Below are positions 36,703 through 45,680 of a DNA stretch of 52,338 bases, piece by piece. The DNA comes from Candidatus Binataceae bacterium (GTDB lineage: Bacteria; Desulfobacterota; Binatia; Binatales; Binataceae), in assembly GCA_015478645.1 (NCBI GenBank), contig JADMIL010000018.1:1-52338 (forward strand). Reading direction: 5' to 3'. The notes beneath the pieces were generated by a model. It was not told the DNA's origin and did no database searches. It saw nothing but the letters and a program-made list of their open reading frames with translations. A program made the translations under genes and the position numbers. Numbering within the stretch: the first letter of the stretch is position 1; each line of letters opens with the position of its first letter.

Positions 36703-38358
36703 ATGAGGACACGAATTCTGCTGATGAAGTCGCGCATCCGCCAGACCCTATCGCCCTGCCTTCTCGCCATGGCCGCGCTATGTCTGGCCGGTTCACCTGT
36801 GCTCGCCGCCGCCAAACGACCCGCCAAGGCGCCGGCCTTTCATGGCGTCCTGACCTATCATTATGACAATGCCCGCACCGGTGTGAATCCCGAAGAGTCG
36901 ATGCTCACCCCGGGCAACGTGAATCCGCAGTCGTTTGGCAAGCTGTTCAGCTACCCGGTCGACGGCTACGTCTATGCCCAGCCGCTCTATGTGCGCAATG
37001 TGATGATTCCCAAGCTGGGCGCGCATAACGTCATCTTCATCGTCACGGAGCATAACAGCGTCTACGCCTTCGACGCCGACGGCAACGGCGCCGCGCCGCT
37101 ATGGCAGCGCAGCCTGATCAACCCGGCCGCCGGGGTCACGAGCGTAGCGGCTGCCGACGTCCTGTCGCAGGATATCGTGCCCGAAGTCGGGATTACCAGC
37201 ACGCCGGTGATCGATTCGGTCGGTACGCTCTACGTCGTCGCCAAGACCAAGGAGAACGGCAGCTACGTCCAACGCCTTCACGCACTCGATATCGCGACCG
37301 GCAAGGAGCGGCCCAACTCGCCGCGCGTGATCACCGCGACGGTCACCGGCACCGGTGACGGCAGATCGGCGGCCGATGTCGTGACCTTCAATCCGCTGCG
37401 CGCCAATCAGCGGTCGGCGCTGGCCGAAGTCAAAGGCATGATCTACGCGGCCTTTGCCTCGCATGGCGACAACGGCCCGTATCACGGATGGGTTCTGGGC
37501 TACGGCTCGCGCACGCTCAAGCTGTTCCAGACCTTCAATGTCACGCCCAACGGCGGTGACGGCGGAATCTGGCAGGGTGCCAACGGCCCGGCGGCCGACG
37601 CCAGCGGCGCGCTCTACATCGCCTCGGGCAACGGTACGTTCGATGCCGACAGCGGCGGCGTTGACTACGGCGACAGCGCGATCAAACTGGTCAGCCGCAT
37701 GATCAAGCATCGTCCCGAGCTGACCGTGGCCGACTACTTCACGCCCTACGATCAGACCAATCTGTCCGCGAAGGATATTGATTTTGGCACCACCGGCGCG
37801 ATCGTGCTGCCCGACCAGCCCGTGGGTCCCAAACATCTGCTGCTGGTGGCCAACAAGAGCGGCACCGTCTACCTGCTCGACCGCGATAATCTGGGCCATT
37901 ACAACGTCGATGACGATTCGCAGATCGTGCAGGAGCTTCCCGCGATGCTCGGGATGACCTACACGCCGCCGGCCTACTTCAACGGCCACGTCTACTTTGG
38001 TCCGCAGAACCGCCCGCTGCTGAGCTTTCCGCTGGTCAACGGCCAGATTTCGATCGACGGCGAAATCCAGGGCGGCGACGCCTTTGGCTTTCCCGGCGTG
38101 GTCCCGTCGGTCTCCGCCAACGGCACCGCCAACGGCATCGTCTGGGTCATTCAGTCCGATCAGTACGCCTCGAGCGGACCCGCCGTGCTCTACGCCTATG
38201 ACGCCAGCACCCTGACCGAGCTTTACGACAGCAACATGCAGGGCACGCGCGATATCGCCGGCCCGGCGGTCAAGTTCACCACCCCGACGATCGCCAACGG
38301 CAAGGTCTACCTCGGCACGCAGCAAACGGTCGACGTCTACGGCCTGCTTAGCCCGTAG
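36703..38358 (+). CDS. Secreted PQQ-type beta-propeller protein
   Basis: 551 residues from the ATG at 36703; an ATG at 36724 is an alternative. Signal peptide with hydrophobic LLAMAALCLAGSPVLA and an AxA-type cleavage site. The mature part starts HGVLTYHYDNARTGVNPEE and carries repeated propeller strands such as GKLFSYPVDGYVYAQPLYV, VYAFDAD, TLYVVAKTKENG, LHALDIATGKE, GTVYLLDRDNLG and VYLGTQQTVDVYG. Blade motifs with A-x-D-x-x-T-G-K/G resemble pyrroloquinoline-quinone dehydrogenase repeats, but no cytochrome domain or catalytic Asp pattern could be assigned. It is likely periplasmic or extracellular; enzymatic activity is uncertain. Confidence 0.8.
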   Translation: MRTRILLMKSRIRQTLSPCLLAMAALCLAGSPVLAAAKRPAKAPAFHGVLTYHYDNARTGVNPEESMLTPGNVNPQSFGKLFSYPVDGYVYAQPLYVRNVMIPKLGAHNVIFIVTEHNSVYAFDADGNGAAPLWQRSLINPAAGVTSVAAADVLSQDIVPEVGITSTPVIDSVGTLYVVAKTKENGSYVQRLHALDIATGKERPNSPRVITATVTGTGDGRSAADVVTFNPLRANQRSALAEVKGMIYAAFASHGDNGPYHGWVLGYGSRTLKLFQTFNVTPNGGDGGIWQGANGPAADASGALYIASGNGTFDADSGGVDYGDSAIKLVSRMIKHRPELTVADYFTPYDQTNLSAKDIDFGTTGAIVLPDQPVGPKHLLLVANKSGTVYLLDRDNLGHYNVDDDSQIVQELPAMLGMTYTPPAYFNGHVYFGPQNRPLLSFPLVNGQISIDGEIQGGDAFGFPGVVPSVSANGTANGIVWVIQSDQYASSGPAVLYAYDASTLTELYDSNMQGTRDIAGPAVKFTTPTIANGKVYLGTQQTVDVYGLLSP

Positions 38359-38486
38359 CTGGCGTAATCGTCACGTGCGTTTAAGAATTGATCCCCGACG
38401 CCGGTCTGGTCGCGAGCGCGATTTACGCGACGCGGCGCGCGGCCTAGTATGGCGACGCGCAAACGGCGCGGGCGGAGGAATCCACG

Positions 38487-39089
38487 ATGGCGGGAAACGT
38501 ACTCGCGCGAGCATATTTGCGCACGATTGCCCGGCTGCGGCGCGCGCTTGGCCCGCGCGACGACCTCGCAGCGCTGTGGGAGCAACATACCGCATTCGAG
38601 TTCGGCCAGCGCGACGCCGCCGCGACCATGGCGACGATGGTCGCCGAGCCCTACGTCAACCATGTGCCGACGATGACGGGCGGCTACGGCCAGCATGAAT
38701 TGCTGCGCTTTTACGCCAGCCATTTCATTCCCACGCTGCCGCGCGACATCAAGCTCGTGCCGATCTCGCGCACCGTCGGAAGCGATCGGCTGGTCGATGA
38801 ATTTATCCTCTGCTTCACACACGATATTGAAATCGACTGGATGCTGCCGGGCGTCGCGCCGACCGGAAAATACGTCGAGGTGCCGACCGTCGCGATCGTC
38901 CAGTTCCGCGGCAACCGGGTGTACAACGAACATATCTACTGGGATCAGGCGACCGTGCTGGTCCAGTTGGGCCTGCTCGATCCGGCGGGCCTGCCGATCG
39001 CCGGGGTCGAGACCGCGCTCAAGATGCGCGACGAGCGGCAGCCGTCCAACACCCTGATGGCGCGTTGGAAGACGAGCGCGGAACAGTAG
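38487..39089 (+). CDS. NTF2-like / SnoaL-type protein
   Basis: 200 residues with GGAGGA before the ATG. The core (about 28-150) is a cone-shaped NTF2 fold: an N-terminal helix, YVNHVPTMTGGYGQHELLRFYASHFIP, LVDEFILCFTHDIEIDWMLPGVAPTGKYVEVPTVAIVQF and NEHIYWDQATVLVQLGLL. This layout is typical of SnoaL-like cyclases/hydrolases and NTF2-like isomerases. The C-terminal tail (about 160-200) is family specific. The substrate is unknown. It has no obvious operon partner; the efflux genes converge on it. Confidence 0.85.
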   Translation: MAGNVLARAYLRTIARLRRALGPRDDLAALWEQHTAFEFGQRDAAATMATMVAEPYVNHVPTMTGGYGQHELLRFYASHFIPTLPRDIKLVPISRTVGSDRLVDEFILCFTHDIEIDWMLPGVAPTGKYVEVPTVAIVQFRGNRVYNEHIYWDQATVLVQLGLLDPAGLPIAGVETALKMRDERQPSNTLMARWKTSAEQ

Positions 39090-39162
39090 CCGCCGATCCG
39101 ATCGCTAGCGTCCCGGCGCAAGGCGCGTGCGGCCTGCGCGCCAGGTGCACCTGCGCACGGCG

Positions 39163-40314
39163 CTAAGGCTGGGCGGGGGGCGCGGTGATCGGACGGACCG
39201 GCTCGCCGTCGCGCGCGGCCTGCCCGACGTTGAGCGCGACCAGGTCGTCGCTCGCGATTCCATGCCTGATCTGCACGTTCACGCCGTCGTCGTAGCCAAG
39301 CGTCACCGCCGCGAGCTTCAGCCGATCGGCGCGGACCACCGGCACGTAGGGTTGGCCGTCGAGGAAGATCAGCGCGTCGTCGGGCACCATCGGCACCCCG
39401 GGCGGCATCGCGACCGTGAACGCGATCGTCGCGTACATGCCCGGATAGAGCGACCCGTCGGGGTTGTTGAGGTCGACCTCAGCCAGCATCGTGCGCGTGG
39501 CGCTGGTCAGCGCCCTCGGATGGCGGGTAACGGTGCCGACGAAGCGGCGATCGGGAAACTCGGTCACGGTGACCGCCGCCGCGTCGCCGTCACGGATAAA
39601 CGGCGCGGCGCTCTGCGGCACGTCGGCGTAAACTCGCAGCTTGGCCAGCGTGGCCAGCGCGATCACCGGCATATTGGGCGTGGCCGAGCCCGACGGCGTG
39701 GTGACCTGCGGTATCAACTGTCCGGGGTCGACGTAGCGCGCCGTGACCATTCCGGCGAACGGTGCGCGGATCTCCTTGTATTGCTGCATCGCTGAGTATT
39801 GATCGAGTGTCGCCCGCGCCGCGCGCATTGCGCCGCGCGCCTCGTCGGCCGTCTGTGCCGCGATCACCCGTTCGCGCAGCAGCGCCTGATTGCGCCGGTC
39901 GGTGATCAGCGCCAGGTCGTAGCTCGCGCGGGCATTGGCCACCTGGTTGTCGATTTCGGGCGAATCGAGCCGCGCGATCAATTGGCCCTTGACCACGCGA
40001 TCGCCCTTGTCGACGTAGATCTCCTTCAGGTAGCCGGGAATCTTGGCGTAGACCGGAGTCTCGATGAAGCCGTGCACGGTTCCCGGCAGCGTGACGACCC
40101 GGCTGCGCGCCGCGCGCACCACCGGCGCGACCAGCACGTGCGGACCGAGGTCGGCCTGCGCGGCGAGGTCGGCGCTTTGCCGGTTGAGGCGCACGCCGCG
40201 CGCCAGCACCATCCCGGCGGTGAGCGCCAGCACGACGATCGCGACGACGATCCAGCCGGGGTAGTAGATGCGCCCGGGTGGCCGCGGCGTATAGGTTTTC
40301 GGATCGTCCTGCAT
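39163..40314 (-). CDS. RND efflux periplasmic adaptor (HlyD/AcrA family)
   Basis: 383 residues from the ATG at 40314, with GGCGGAAT upstream; a GTG at 40335 overlapping the pump stop as GTGA is an alternative. One N-terminal anchor (about 17-38), a barrel-sandwich lipoyl half (VVTLPGTVHGFIETPVYAKIPGYLKEIYVDKGDRVVKGQLIARLD), a helical hairpin (NQVANARASYDLALITDRRNQALL), the second lipoyl half (EIRAPFAGMVTARYVDPGQLI) and a beta-barrel domain. It bridges the RND pump to an outer-membrane channel. It is downstream of the pump gene in the same operon; no TolC-like gene is present. Confidence 0.93.
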   Translation of the reverse strand: MQDDPKTYTPRPPGRIYYPGWIVVAIVVLALTAGMVLARGVRLNRQSADLAAQADLGPHVLVAPVVRAARSRVVTLPGTVHGFIETPVYAKIPGYLKEIYVDKGDRVVKGQLIARLDSPEIDNQVANARASYDLALITDRRNQALLRERVIAAQTADEARGAMRAARATLDQYSAMQQYKEIRAPFAGMVTARYVDPGQLIPQVTTPSGSATPNMPVIALATLAKLRVYADVPQSAAPFIRDGDAAAVTVTEFPDRRFVGTVTRHPRALTSATRTMLAEVDLNNPDGSLYPGMYATIAFTVAMPPGVPMVPDDALIFLDGQPYVPVVRADRLKLAAVTLGYDDGVNVQIRHGIASDDLVALNVGQAARDGEPVRPITAPPAQP

Positions 40315-40331
40315 GTCAAAATTCCGCCGTC

Positions 40332-43300
40332 TCACGCGTCGGGCAGCGTCACCGCCTCGAGCTCCGCGTCGCGCTCGTGCTTGCCCTTGACCTCGCCGCT
40401 CAGCGTCGCATAGACCGCCGGCACCACGAACAGGGTCATGAGCGTCGCGACCAGCAGGCCGCCGATCACCGCGCGCCCCAGCGGCGCATTCTGCTCGCCG
40501 CCCTCGCCCAGCGCCAGCGCCATCGGCAGCATCCCGAGCACCATCGCGAGCGCCGTCATGATCACCGGACGCAGGCGCGTGCGCGCCGACTCGATCGCCG
40601 CGGCGGTGGGCGTGTAGCCCTGCTCGCGCAATTCGTTGGCGAAGATTACCACCAGGTTGCCGTTAGCCACGCCGACGCCGACCGCCATCACCGCGCCCAT
40701 CAGCGATTCGACGTTGATCGTCGTGCCGGTCAGCGCGAGCATCCAGAGCACGCCGGCCAGCGCGCCCGGCACCGCCAGCATGATCACCAGCGGCTCGAGC
40801 CACGACTGGAAATTCGCGACCATCAGCAGGTAGACCAGGATGATCGCGAGCACGATCCCCAGGCGCAGGCTGGCGAACGATTCGCGCATCGCGTCGCTCT
40901 GCCCGCGAATTGTAATCCGCGTGCCGGGCGGCAATTCTCCGACCTCGTCGATCGCGCGCTGCACCGCGGCCGACGCGCTGCCCAGGTCGCGCCCCGCCAC
41001 CCCGCAATTCACGTCGATCACGCGCTGCACGTTGTAATGATTGACCACGGCCGGCTCGACGTCCTGGCTGACCGTGGCGACGTTGGAGAGCAGTTGATTG
41101 CCGCCCGCCGGGTTGTCGCCGGCCGCCACGGTCAGCGGCGTATTGCCCAGCGCCTGGACCGAGTCGTAGAGATGCTGCGGCACCTGCTCGAGCACGCTGT
41201 AGTTGACGCCGTTGCGCAGATCGAGCCAGTAGGTCGGCAGGATCTGCGCGTTGGTCGCCAGACTGATCAGCAGGTCGGAGGCGATCGTGCGCTCGTCGAG
41301 CCCGACCTCGAGCGCCTTGACGCGGTCGACCTTGACGCGAATCGTCGGGTAGTCGAGGAGCTGTCCGATACGCACGTCGGTGAGCCCCGGAATGCGCATC
41401 ATCGCGTCCTCGAGCTGGCGGCCGATGCGGTAGTTGGCCGCCAGGCTCTGCCCCGAGATCTGCACGTCGATCGGCGCCGAGAGGCCGAAATTCAGCACCT
41501 GGCTCACGATGTCGGCGGCCTGAAAATAGACCTGCACGCCGGGAAAGCGCTCGCGCACCATGCGCCGGATCGCCGCCTGGTAGCCGGCCACCGGATGATG
41601 CCCGGGCTTGAGCGAAATCAGTACGTCGGCGTCCTGCGGACCGACGCTGTCGGTCTGATAGAAGGCCAGCACGTAGGCGAACGCCGGCAGCCCGATATTG
41701 TCGCTAATCCCGTCGAGCTCGCCCGGCGCGATCACGCCGGTGACCGCCCGCTCGAGCCGATCCACGATCCGCTCGGTCTCCTCGATCCGCGTGCCGGTCG
41801 GCGCGCGCACATGCATCTTCATCATGCCGGCGTCGACCGCGGGGAAAAAATCCTGGCCGATCACCGGCGCCAGGAACAACGACGATCCGATCACGATCGC
41901 GACTACCGCCAGACCGAACGCGCGCCGCGCGATGAACTTGCCAAGCAGATCGCGATAGCCGTCCTTGAAGCGATCGAAGCCGCGGTCGAAACCGCCTGCG
42001 AAGCGCGCCCACGCGCCGCTCCCGGCCGCCTCGCGATGCTCGGCCGGCATCAGATAGCGCGCCATCGCCGGCACCAGCGTGCGCGACAGCAGGTACGACG
42101 TGAGCATCGAGTAGACCACCGCCAGCGCCAGCGGCGTAAACAGGTAGCGCGCCACGCCATAGAGCAGCACCACCGGAAAGAACACGATGCAGATGGCCAG
42201 CGTGCCGATCAGCGCCGGCGTCGCGATCTCGGCGGAGCCGTCGAGGATCGCCACCAGCAGCGGCTTATGCATCGCGTGATGGCGATGGATATTTTCGATC
42301 GCCACCGTCGCGTCATCCACCAGCATCCCGACCGCCAGCGCCAGCCCGCCGAGCGTCATGATATTGATCGTCTGGCCGGAAAGTTTAAGCCCGACGATCG
42401 CGGTCAGAATCGACAGCGGAATCGACAGGATTACGATCAGCATGCTGCGCGCCGATCCGAGAAAGATCAGCACCATCAGCGCGACCAGCCCGGCCGCGAT
42501 CGCCGCCTCGCGCACCACGCCCCATAGCGCGCCGCGCACGAACACCGACTGATCGAACGCCAGCCGGAGCTTCAGCCCCTTGGGCGCGGTCTCCAGGATC
42601 AGCGGCATGATGCCCTTGACCTGATCGATCACGCTCAGCGTCGAGGCCGCCGCGTGCTTGAAAATCGGGATGTAGGTGGCGCGCTTGCCGTCGACCCGCA
42701 CGACGTTGCTCTGCACCTGATGGGTGTCGGTGACGGGCGCGACCTCGCCCAGCAAGATCGGTGTGCCGCTGACCAGCTTGATCGGCAGATGGTTGAAGCT
42801 GGCGACGTCGGTGGGGCTGCCGTTGAGCTCGACGCGATACTCGCGATTGCCAATCTTGACCGAACCAGCCGGGATGATCGTGTTGGTGTTGGCCAGCGCC
42901 TGCGCGACGTCCGCGGCCGAGAGCCCGTTGGCGTAAAGCTGGCCCGGGTTCAGGTTGACCATCACCGATCGCGTCCGCCCGCCAAACGGCGACGGCGCCG
43001 AGAGTCCCTCGATACTGAACAGGCGCACGCGGATGAAGTTGAGGCCGTAGTCGAACAACTGCTGTTCGGAGAGCGTGTCGCTGTAGACATCGAGCTGCGC
43101 GACCGGCACGTTGGCGGCGTTGTAATCGACCACGTTGGGCGCCACCATGCCGGGCGGAAAGATCGACAACAGCGCCTGCGACATCGCCGCGATCTGCGCG
43201 ATTCCCGCCGCCGTCGTGGTCCCCGGATGGAAGTAGACCCGGATGATCCCGGCGCCGGCGATCGACTCCGACTCCATGTGCTCGATATCGTTGACCGTGG

Positions 43301-43517
43301 TCGACATCGCGCGCTCGCTGATAATCACCACCCGCCGCTCCATATCGACCGCCGACAGGCCCGGATAGCCCCACACCACGATCACCACCGGCATGTCGAT
43401 CGCGGGAAAGATGTCCGCGTTCATGCGGGTGAACGAGAGCACACCCAGCACCAGCATCAGAAGCGTCATGACCGCGACCGAGAGCGGGCGGCGCAGCGCG
43501 AAACTGACAATCCACAT
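40332..43517 (-). CDS. RND efflux transporter (AcrB/MdtB family)
   Basis: 1061 residues from the ATG at 43517 (MWIVSFALRRPLSVAV). Twelve membrane helices and two large periplasmic loops. The proton-relay Asp pair is in GMLVDDATVAIENI (helix 4). The first helix and NADIFPAIDMPVVIVVWGYPGLSA are typical of inner-membrane RND pumps. Unlike AcrB it reads ...VDMERRVVIISERAMSTTVNDIEHMESES, closer to multidrug/metabolite pumps of environmental bacteria. It pumps substrates out with proton influx together with the adaptor encoded just downstream. The substrate is unknown and no regulator is adjacent. Confidence 0.94.
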   Translation of the reverse strand: MWIVSFALRRPLSVAVMTLLMLVLGVLSFTRMNADIFPAIDMPVVIVVWGYPGLSAVDMERRVVIISERAMSTTVNDIEHMESESIAGAGIIRVYFHPGTTTAAGIAQIAAMSQALLSIFPPGMVAPNVVDYNAANVPVAQLDVYSDTLSEQQLFDYGLNFIRVRLFSIEGLSAPSPFGGRTRSVMVNLNPGQLYANGLSAADVAQALANTNTIIPAGSVKIGNREYRVELNGSPTDVASFNHLPIKLVSGTPILLGEVAPVTDTHQVQSNVVRVDGKRATYIPIFKHAAASTLSVIDQVKGIMPLILETAPKGLKLRLAFDQSVFVRGALWGVVREAAIAAGLVALMVLIFLGSARSMLIVILSIPLSILTAIVGLKLSGQTINIMTLGGLALAVGMLVDDATVAIENIHRHHAMHKPLLVAILDGSAEIATPALIGTLAICIVFFPVVLLYGVARYLFTPLALAVVYSMLTSYLLSRTLVPAMARYLMPAEHREAAGSGAWARFAGGFDRGFDRFKDGYRDLLGKFIARRAFGLAVVAIVIGSSLFLAPVIGQDFFPAVDAGMMKMHVRAPTGTRIEETERIVDRLERAVTGVIAPGELDGISDNIGLPAFAYVLAFYQTDSVGPQDADVLISLKPGHHPVAGYQAAIRRMVRERFPGVQVYFQAADIVSQVLNFGLSAPIDVQISGQSLAANYRIGRQLEDAMMRIPGLTDVRIGQLLDYPTIRVKVDRVKALEVGLDERTIASDLLISLATNAQILPTYWLDLRNGVNYSVLEQVPQHLYDSVQALGNTPLTVAAGDNPAGGNQLLSNVATVSQDVEPAVVNHYNVQRVIDVNCGVAGRDLGSASAAVQRAIDEVGELPPGTRITIRGQSDAMRESFASLRLGIVLAIILVYLLMVANFQSWLEPLVIMLAVPGALAGVLWMLALTGTTINVESLMGAVMAVGVGVANGNLVVIFANELREQGYTPTAAAIESARTRLRPVIMTALAMVLGMLPMALALGEGGEQNAPLGRAVIGGLLVATLMTLFVVPAVYATLSGEVKGKHERDAELEAVTLPDA

Positions 43518-43801
43518 AGGCAAGTCTTCGGGCAAGTCTTCGGCGAAGTTGGCGGACGCGTCGGCGCGCCCGCGCGCCGCATTCGGAACACGGCGGCGCG
43601 CCTAAAATAACACTTCCGCCGCATCCCGCAACGGCTGGCGCAAGTGCGCTTGCGCTTTTGCTTCGCGGCCACCTCCGCTATGCTTCCCAGCGCCGCCATT
43701 GCACGGGTAATTCGCGCCAAACCGGCGCCGCCGTGAGCTACCTTGCGGCCCGCCGCGCGCGGGCACTGTCCGACTTGGGATACTCACGCGTGGGAAATTA
43801 G

Positions 43802-43825
43802 GGCGCTTATATACTTGACTCACCG
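43802..43825 (+). repeat. Left terminal inverted repeat of the IS1595 element
   Basis: 24 bp beginning GGCGC; 22 of 24 positions match the right end, with differences at positions 3 and 5. Confidence 0.9.
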
Positions 43826-43873
43826 ACCGGAGATAACGATGATCCGGCTCAGTCGAGACGGGAGGCGCGATAA

Positions 43874-44584
43874 ATGGCCTCCCAATTTTGGCTTCATCGG
43901 CAAGCCCTCCCGACTGAGCAGGTATATCAAGTGGGACTGTACGCGTACCTAGACGAGAGCGGCAAATTTCACGATGCCGCAGGCTTCATTTGCCTCTGCG
44001 GTTGGCTTTCCAACGATACGGGCTGGGAGAAGTTTAGAGACGAGTGGCAAAATCTGCAATTGAAATACCGGATTCAGCGCATTCATATGACTGAATTTTA
44101 CAAGGAGTGTCTGCGGAGAGATTGGACGCGGGAACAGGCCGATGGCGTTCTGACCGACTTCATTGATGTCATCCGGAATAACGTTTTCTGCGGCTTCGCC
44201 GTTGGCCTCGACGGGAGGCATTTCCGCACGAAGCATGAGAATGCGGGTAGAAAAGGCACGAACCCCGCACTCTTCGCCGTCGAGCAGATACTGATCGCAA
44301 TGCAACAAGCCTGCGTGATGCAGATCGGCCCGAACAGCGTGCCTCTAATCCAGCTTCATTTCGATGAGGACGGTAAGGACTCAATCGAGTGCTACAAACT
44401 CATATCTAAGCTTCGAAGGAAAAGACCTGAGATCGCGCGTTTGATTGGATCGATCACTTTTGCCGACGATAAGTGGTTTCCGGCGCTTTCTTACGAACCG
44501 ATATTGGCGCGACATATTAGCGAAGGGGCCAGACGCTGCGCCGCCGCCGATGCTCGAACGTCTGCTGACTGCACCCGAACCTAA
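43874..44584 (+). CDS. DUF3800 protein (IS1595 passenger), C-terminus frame-disrupted
   Basis: GGGAGG 8 nt before the ATG at 43874. The N-terminus carries the DUF3800 signature AYLDESGKFHD (Asp27) and a second acidic segment, LHFDEDGKDSIE. The family is uncharacterised and is predicted by others to have an RNase H-like fold. The expected Q-x-A-D-L block after FADDKWFPAL is missing. From about 44480 the coding signal moves to another frame, which reads YWRDILAKGPDAAPPPMLERL and VGIMWESEYWNAEKIDREWNRL to a stop at 44669. So an indel or small deletion near 44480-44510 has probably replaced the true C-terminus. The gene is AT-richer than the chromosome. Confidence 0.75.
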   Translation: MASQFWLHRQALPTEQVYQVGLYAYLDESGKFHDAAGFICLCGWLSNDTGWEKFRDEWQNLQLKYRIQRIHMTEFYKECLRRDWTREQADGVLTDFIDVIRNNVFCGFAVGLDGRHFRTKHENAGRKGTNPALFAVEQILIAMQQACVMQIGPNSVPLIQLHFDEDGKDSIECYKLISKLRRKRPEIARLIGSITFADDKWFPALSYEPILARHISEGARRCAAADARTSADCTRT

Positions 44585-44692
44585 CGTCGGTATCATGTGG
44601 GAAAGCGAATATTGGAACGCCGAAAAAATCGACCGCGAATGGAATCGATTGAAAGATGTTCGCTACTGATAGAGCAGCCCTGCGATTCCGGG

Positions 44693-45301
44693 CTATCCGG
44701 TACGGCGAAGGGACTTCTTTCGCTTGTTCCGCTGCGTGTTGGCGACGTGCCGCAGGCGCACCTTCTTCGTCTTGCGATCCAGGAGACCCATCACGATTGC
44801 TTTACCGGCCCCGCCCGTGCCTGTGATCTTGGCTTTCTTATCCTTGTGCATGAATCGGGCGAGGCCGCCGATAAAAGACTCGTCTACTTCAAACTCCCCT
44901 GCCACTTTCTCAAACGTGCCAGCCTGCATCGCCTTGCGGACGCGGTGGAGCATGAACCAGCCGGTCTTTTGCGTGACGCCCAAGTCTCGCGCGATCTCGC
45001 AAGAGCTAACCCCGTTCTTGCAATTGGAAATCAGCCAGATCGCGGTGAACCACTTATCCAGACCGATAGGCGAGTCCTCGAAGATGGTTCCGATCTTCGC
45101 GCTGAACTGCTGCTTCGGGTGTTTGGTCTTGCACTTCCAAATCCGGCGCGTCGCCAGCAACGTGACTTCCGTGCTCCCACACGTCGGGCAGGTTACCTTG
45201 CCGTTCGGCCAGCGCAGCGCAATCGCCGTCCTGATGCAGTTGTCGGGATTCGAGAAATAGGTGACCGCTTCGTGAAGCGTGGTCGGTACCTTCGCGTCCA
45301 T
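44693..45301 (-). CDS. IS1595-family transposase, C-terminally truncated
   Basis: 202 residues. The N-terminal zinc ribbon is CPTCGSTEVTLLATRRIWKC (C38, C41, C57). Then come SAKIGTIFEDSPIGLDKWF and a helix-turn-helix (SSCEIARDLGVTQKTGWFMLHRVR), and the first catalytic Asp in GEFEVDESFIGG (Asp140). After VANTQR the sequence turns basic and stops. The second Asp and the Glu of the DDE/DDN triad, with the conserved HTNGxENFWS region seen in relatives, are missing, perhaps 100 residues. It abuts the DUF3800 remnant, suggesting that a deletion removed both 3' ends. It is most likely inactive. Confidence 0.88.
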   Translation of the reverse strand: MDAKVPTTLHEAVTYFSNPDNCIRTAIALRWPNGKVTCPTCGSTEVTLLATRRIWKCKTKHPKQQFSAKIGTIFEDSPIGLDKWFTAIWLISNCKNGVSSCEIARDLGVTQKTGWFMLHRVRKAMQAGTFEKVAGEFEVDESFIGGLARFMHKDKKAKITGTGGAGKAIVMGLLDRKTKKVRLRHVANTQRNKRKKSLRRTG

Positions 45302-45326
45302 GCGTTAAACAATAGCGCAGGTATCG

Positions 45327-45350
45327 CGGTGAGTCAAGTATATAATCACC
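45327..45350 (-). repeat. Right terminal inverted repeat of the IS1595 element
   Basis: 24 bp reading GGTGA inward on the minus strand, matching the left end at 22 positions. Confidence 0.9.
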
Positions 45351-45454
45351 GAAATTAGGACACTCAGAATTGAAATTAAAAAGGTGGAAGCCGCGCCACG
45401 GCGCTGCGCTCCTGCCTGGATGGGCGGGCGGGAAAGTCCCCCGCCCGGTTAGGG

Positions 45455-45625
45455 TTACACTTCTTTCAACTCACCGCTGCGGATTCGAGTCACCAGATCG
45501 TTCCATTCGGCATGGCTCAGCCGTACGGTGTTCTGGGCCTCTCCGATGCTGACGCCTTCGTCGCCGATCTCGACCGAAGGGCACTCGCCGCAGTTTGGAC
45601 AGAGCGTGACTTTGATTTTTGTCAT
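45455..45625 (-). CDS. 56-residue CPxCxxCP protein under MerR-type promoter
   Basis: MTKIKVTLCPNCGECPSVEI opens a 56-residue protein that ends SGELKEV and TAA. Three cysteines (C9, C12, C15) lie in one CPNCGEC cluster, followed by a second half with the helix VRLSHAEWNDLVTRIRSG. An excellent ribosome site, AGGAGGT, lies 8 nt before the ATG. It is read from a promoter with the 19-bp spacer and dyad of metal-sensing MerR regulators, divergent from the MerR gene. The predicted role is cytoplasmic metal binding, buffering or delivery. I do not recognise a named family; function is inference from the cysteine cluster and regulation. Confidence 0.85.
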   Translation of the reverse strand: MTKIKVTLCPNCGECPSVEIGDEGVSIGEAQNTVRLSHAEWNDLVTRIRSGELKEV

Positions 45626-45649
45626 ACGCTTTCACCTCCTGATGCCTGA

Positions 45650-45680
45650 TGCTAAACCTTCAAGTATGATTAAAGGTCAA
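45650..45680 (-). promoter_or_regulatory. MerR-type promoter/operator (19-bp spacer)
   Basis: On the minus strand: -35 TTGACC (45680-45675), exactly 19 bp, -10 TTAGCA (45655-45650). The spacer holds the dyad ACCTT-N12-AAGGT (45656-45677). This is the layout of merT, zntA and copA promoters, where MerR-family activators untwist the long spacer. It drives the 56-residue protein and overlaps the start of the merR gene, so it should also autoregulate it. Confidence 0.85.

Larger units (their letters stand above)
43802..45350. mobile_element. IS1595-family insertion element with DUF3800 passenger gene
   Basis: 1549-bp element. Terminal inverted repeats of 24 bp (43802-43825 and 45327-45350) match at 22 positions, begin with GG and share an exact 19-bp inner part (starting TTATATACTTGACTCACCG). 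They are flanked by a perfect 8-bp target duplication GAAATTAG (43794-43801 and 45351-45358). An 8-bp duplication and GG ends are typical of the IS1595 family. Inside are a DUF3800 gene (plus) and a transposase (minus) that lacks its C-terminal catalytic part. The element is thus probably immobile unless helped in trans. It landed between the RND operon and the MerR locus. Confidence 0.92.

Noticed and set aside
40278..42527. 749-residue open frame on the plus strand opposite the RND pump
   Set aside because: Arg/His/Asp-rich antisense shadow caused by high GC; the minus-strand RND transporter is unmistakable.
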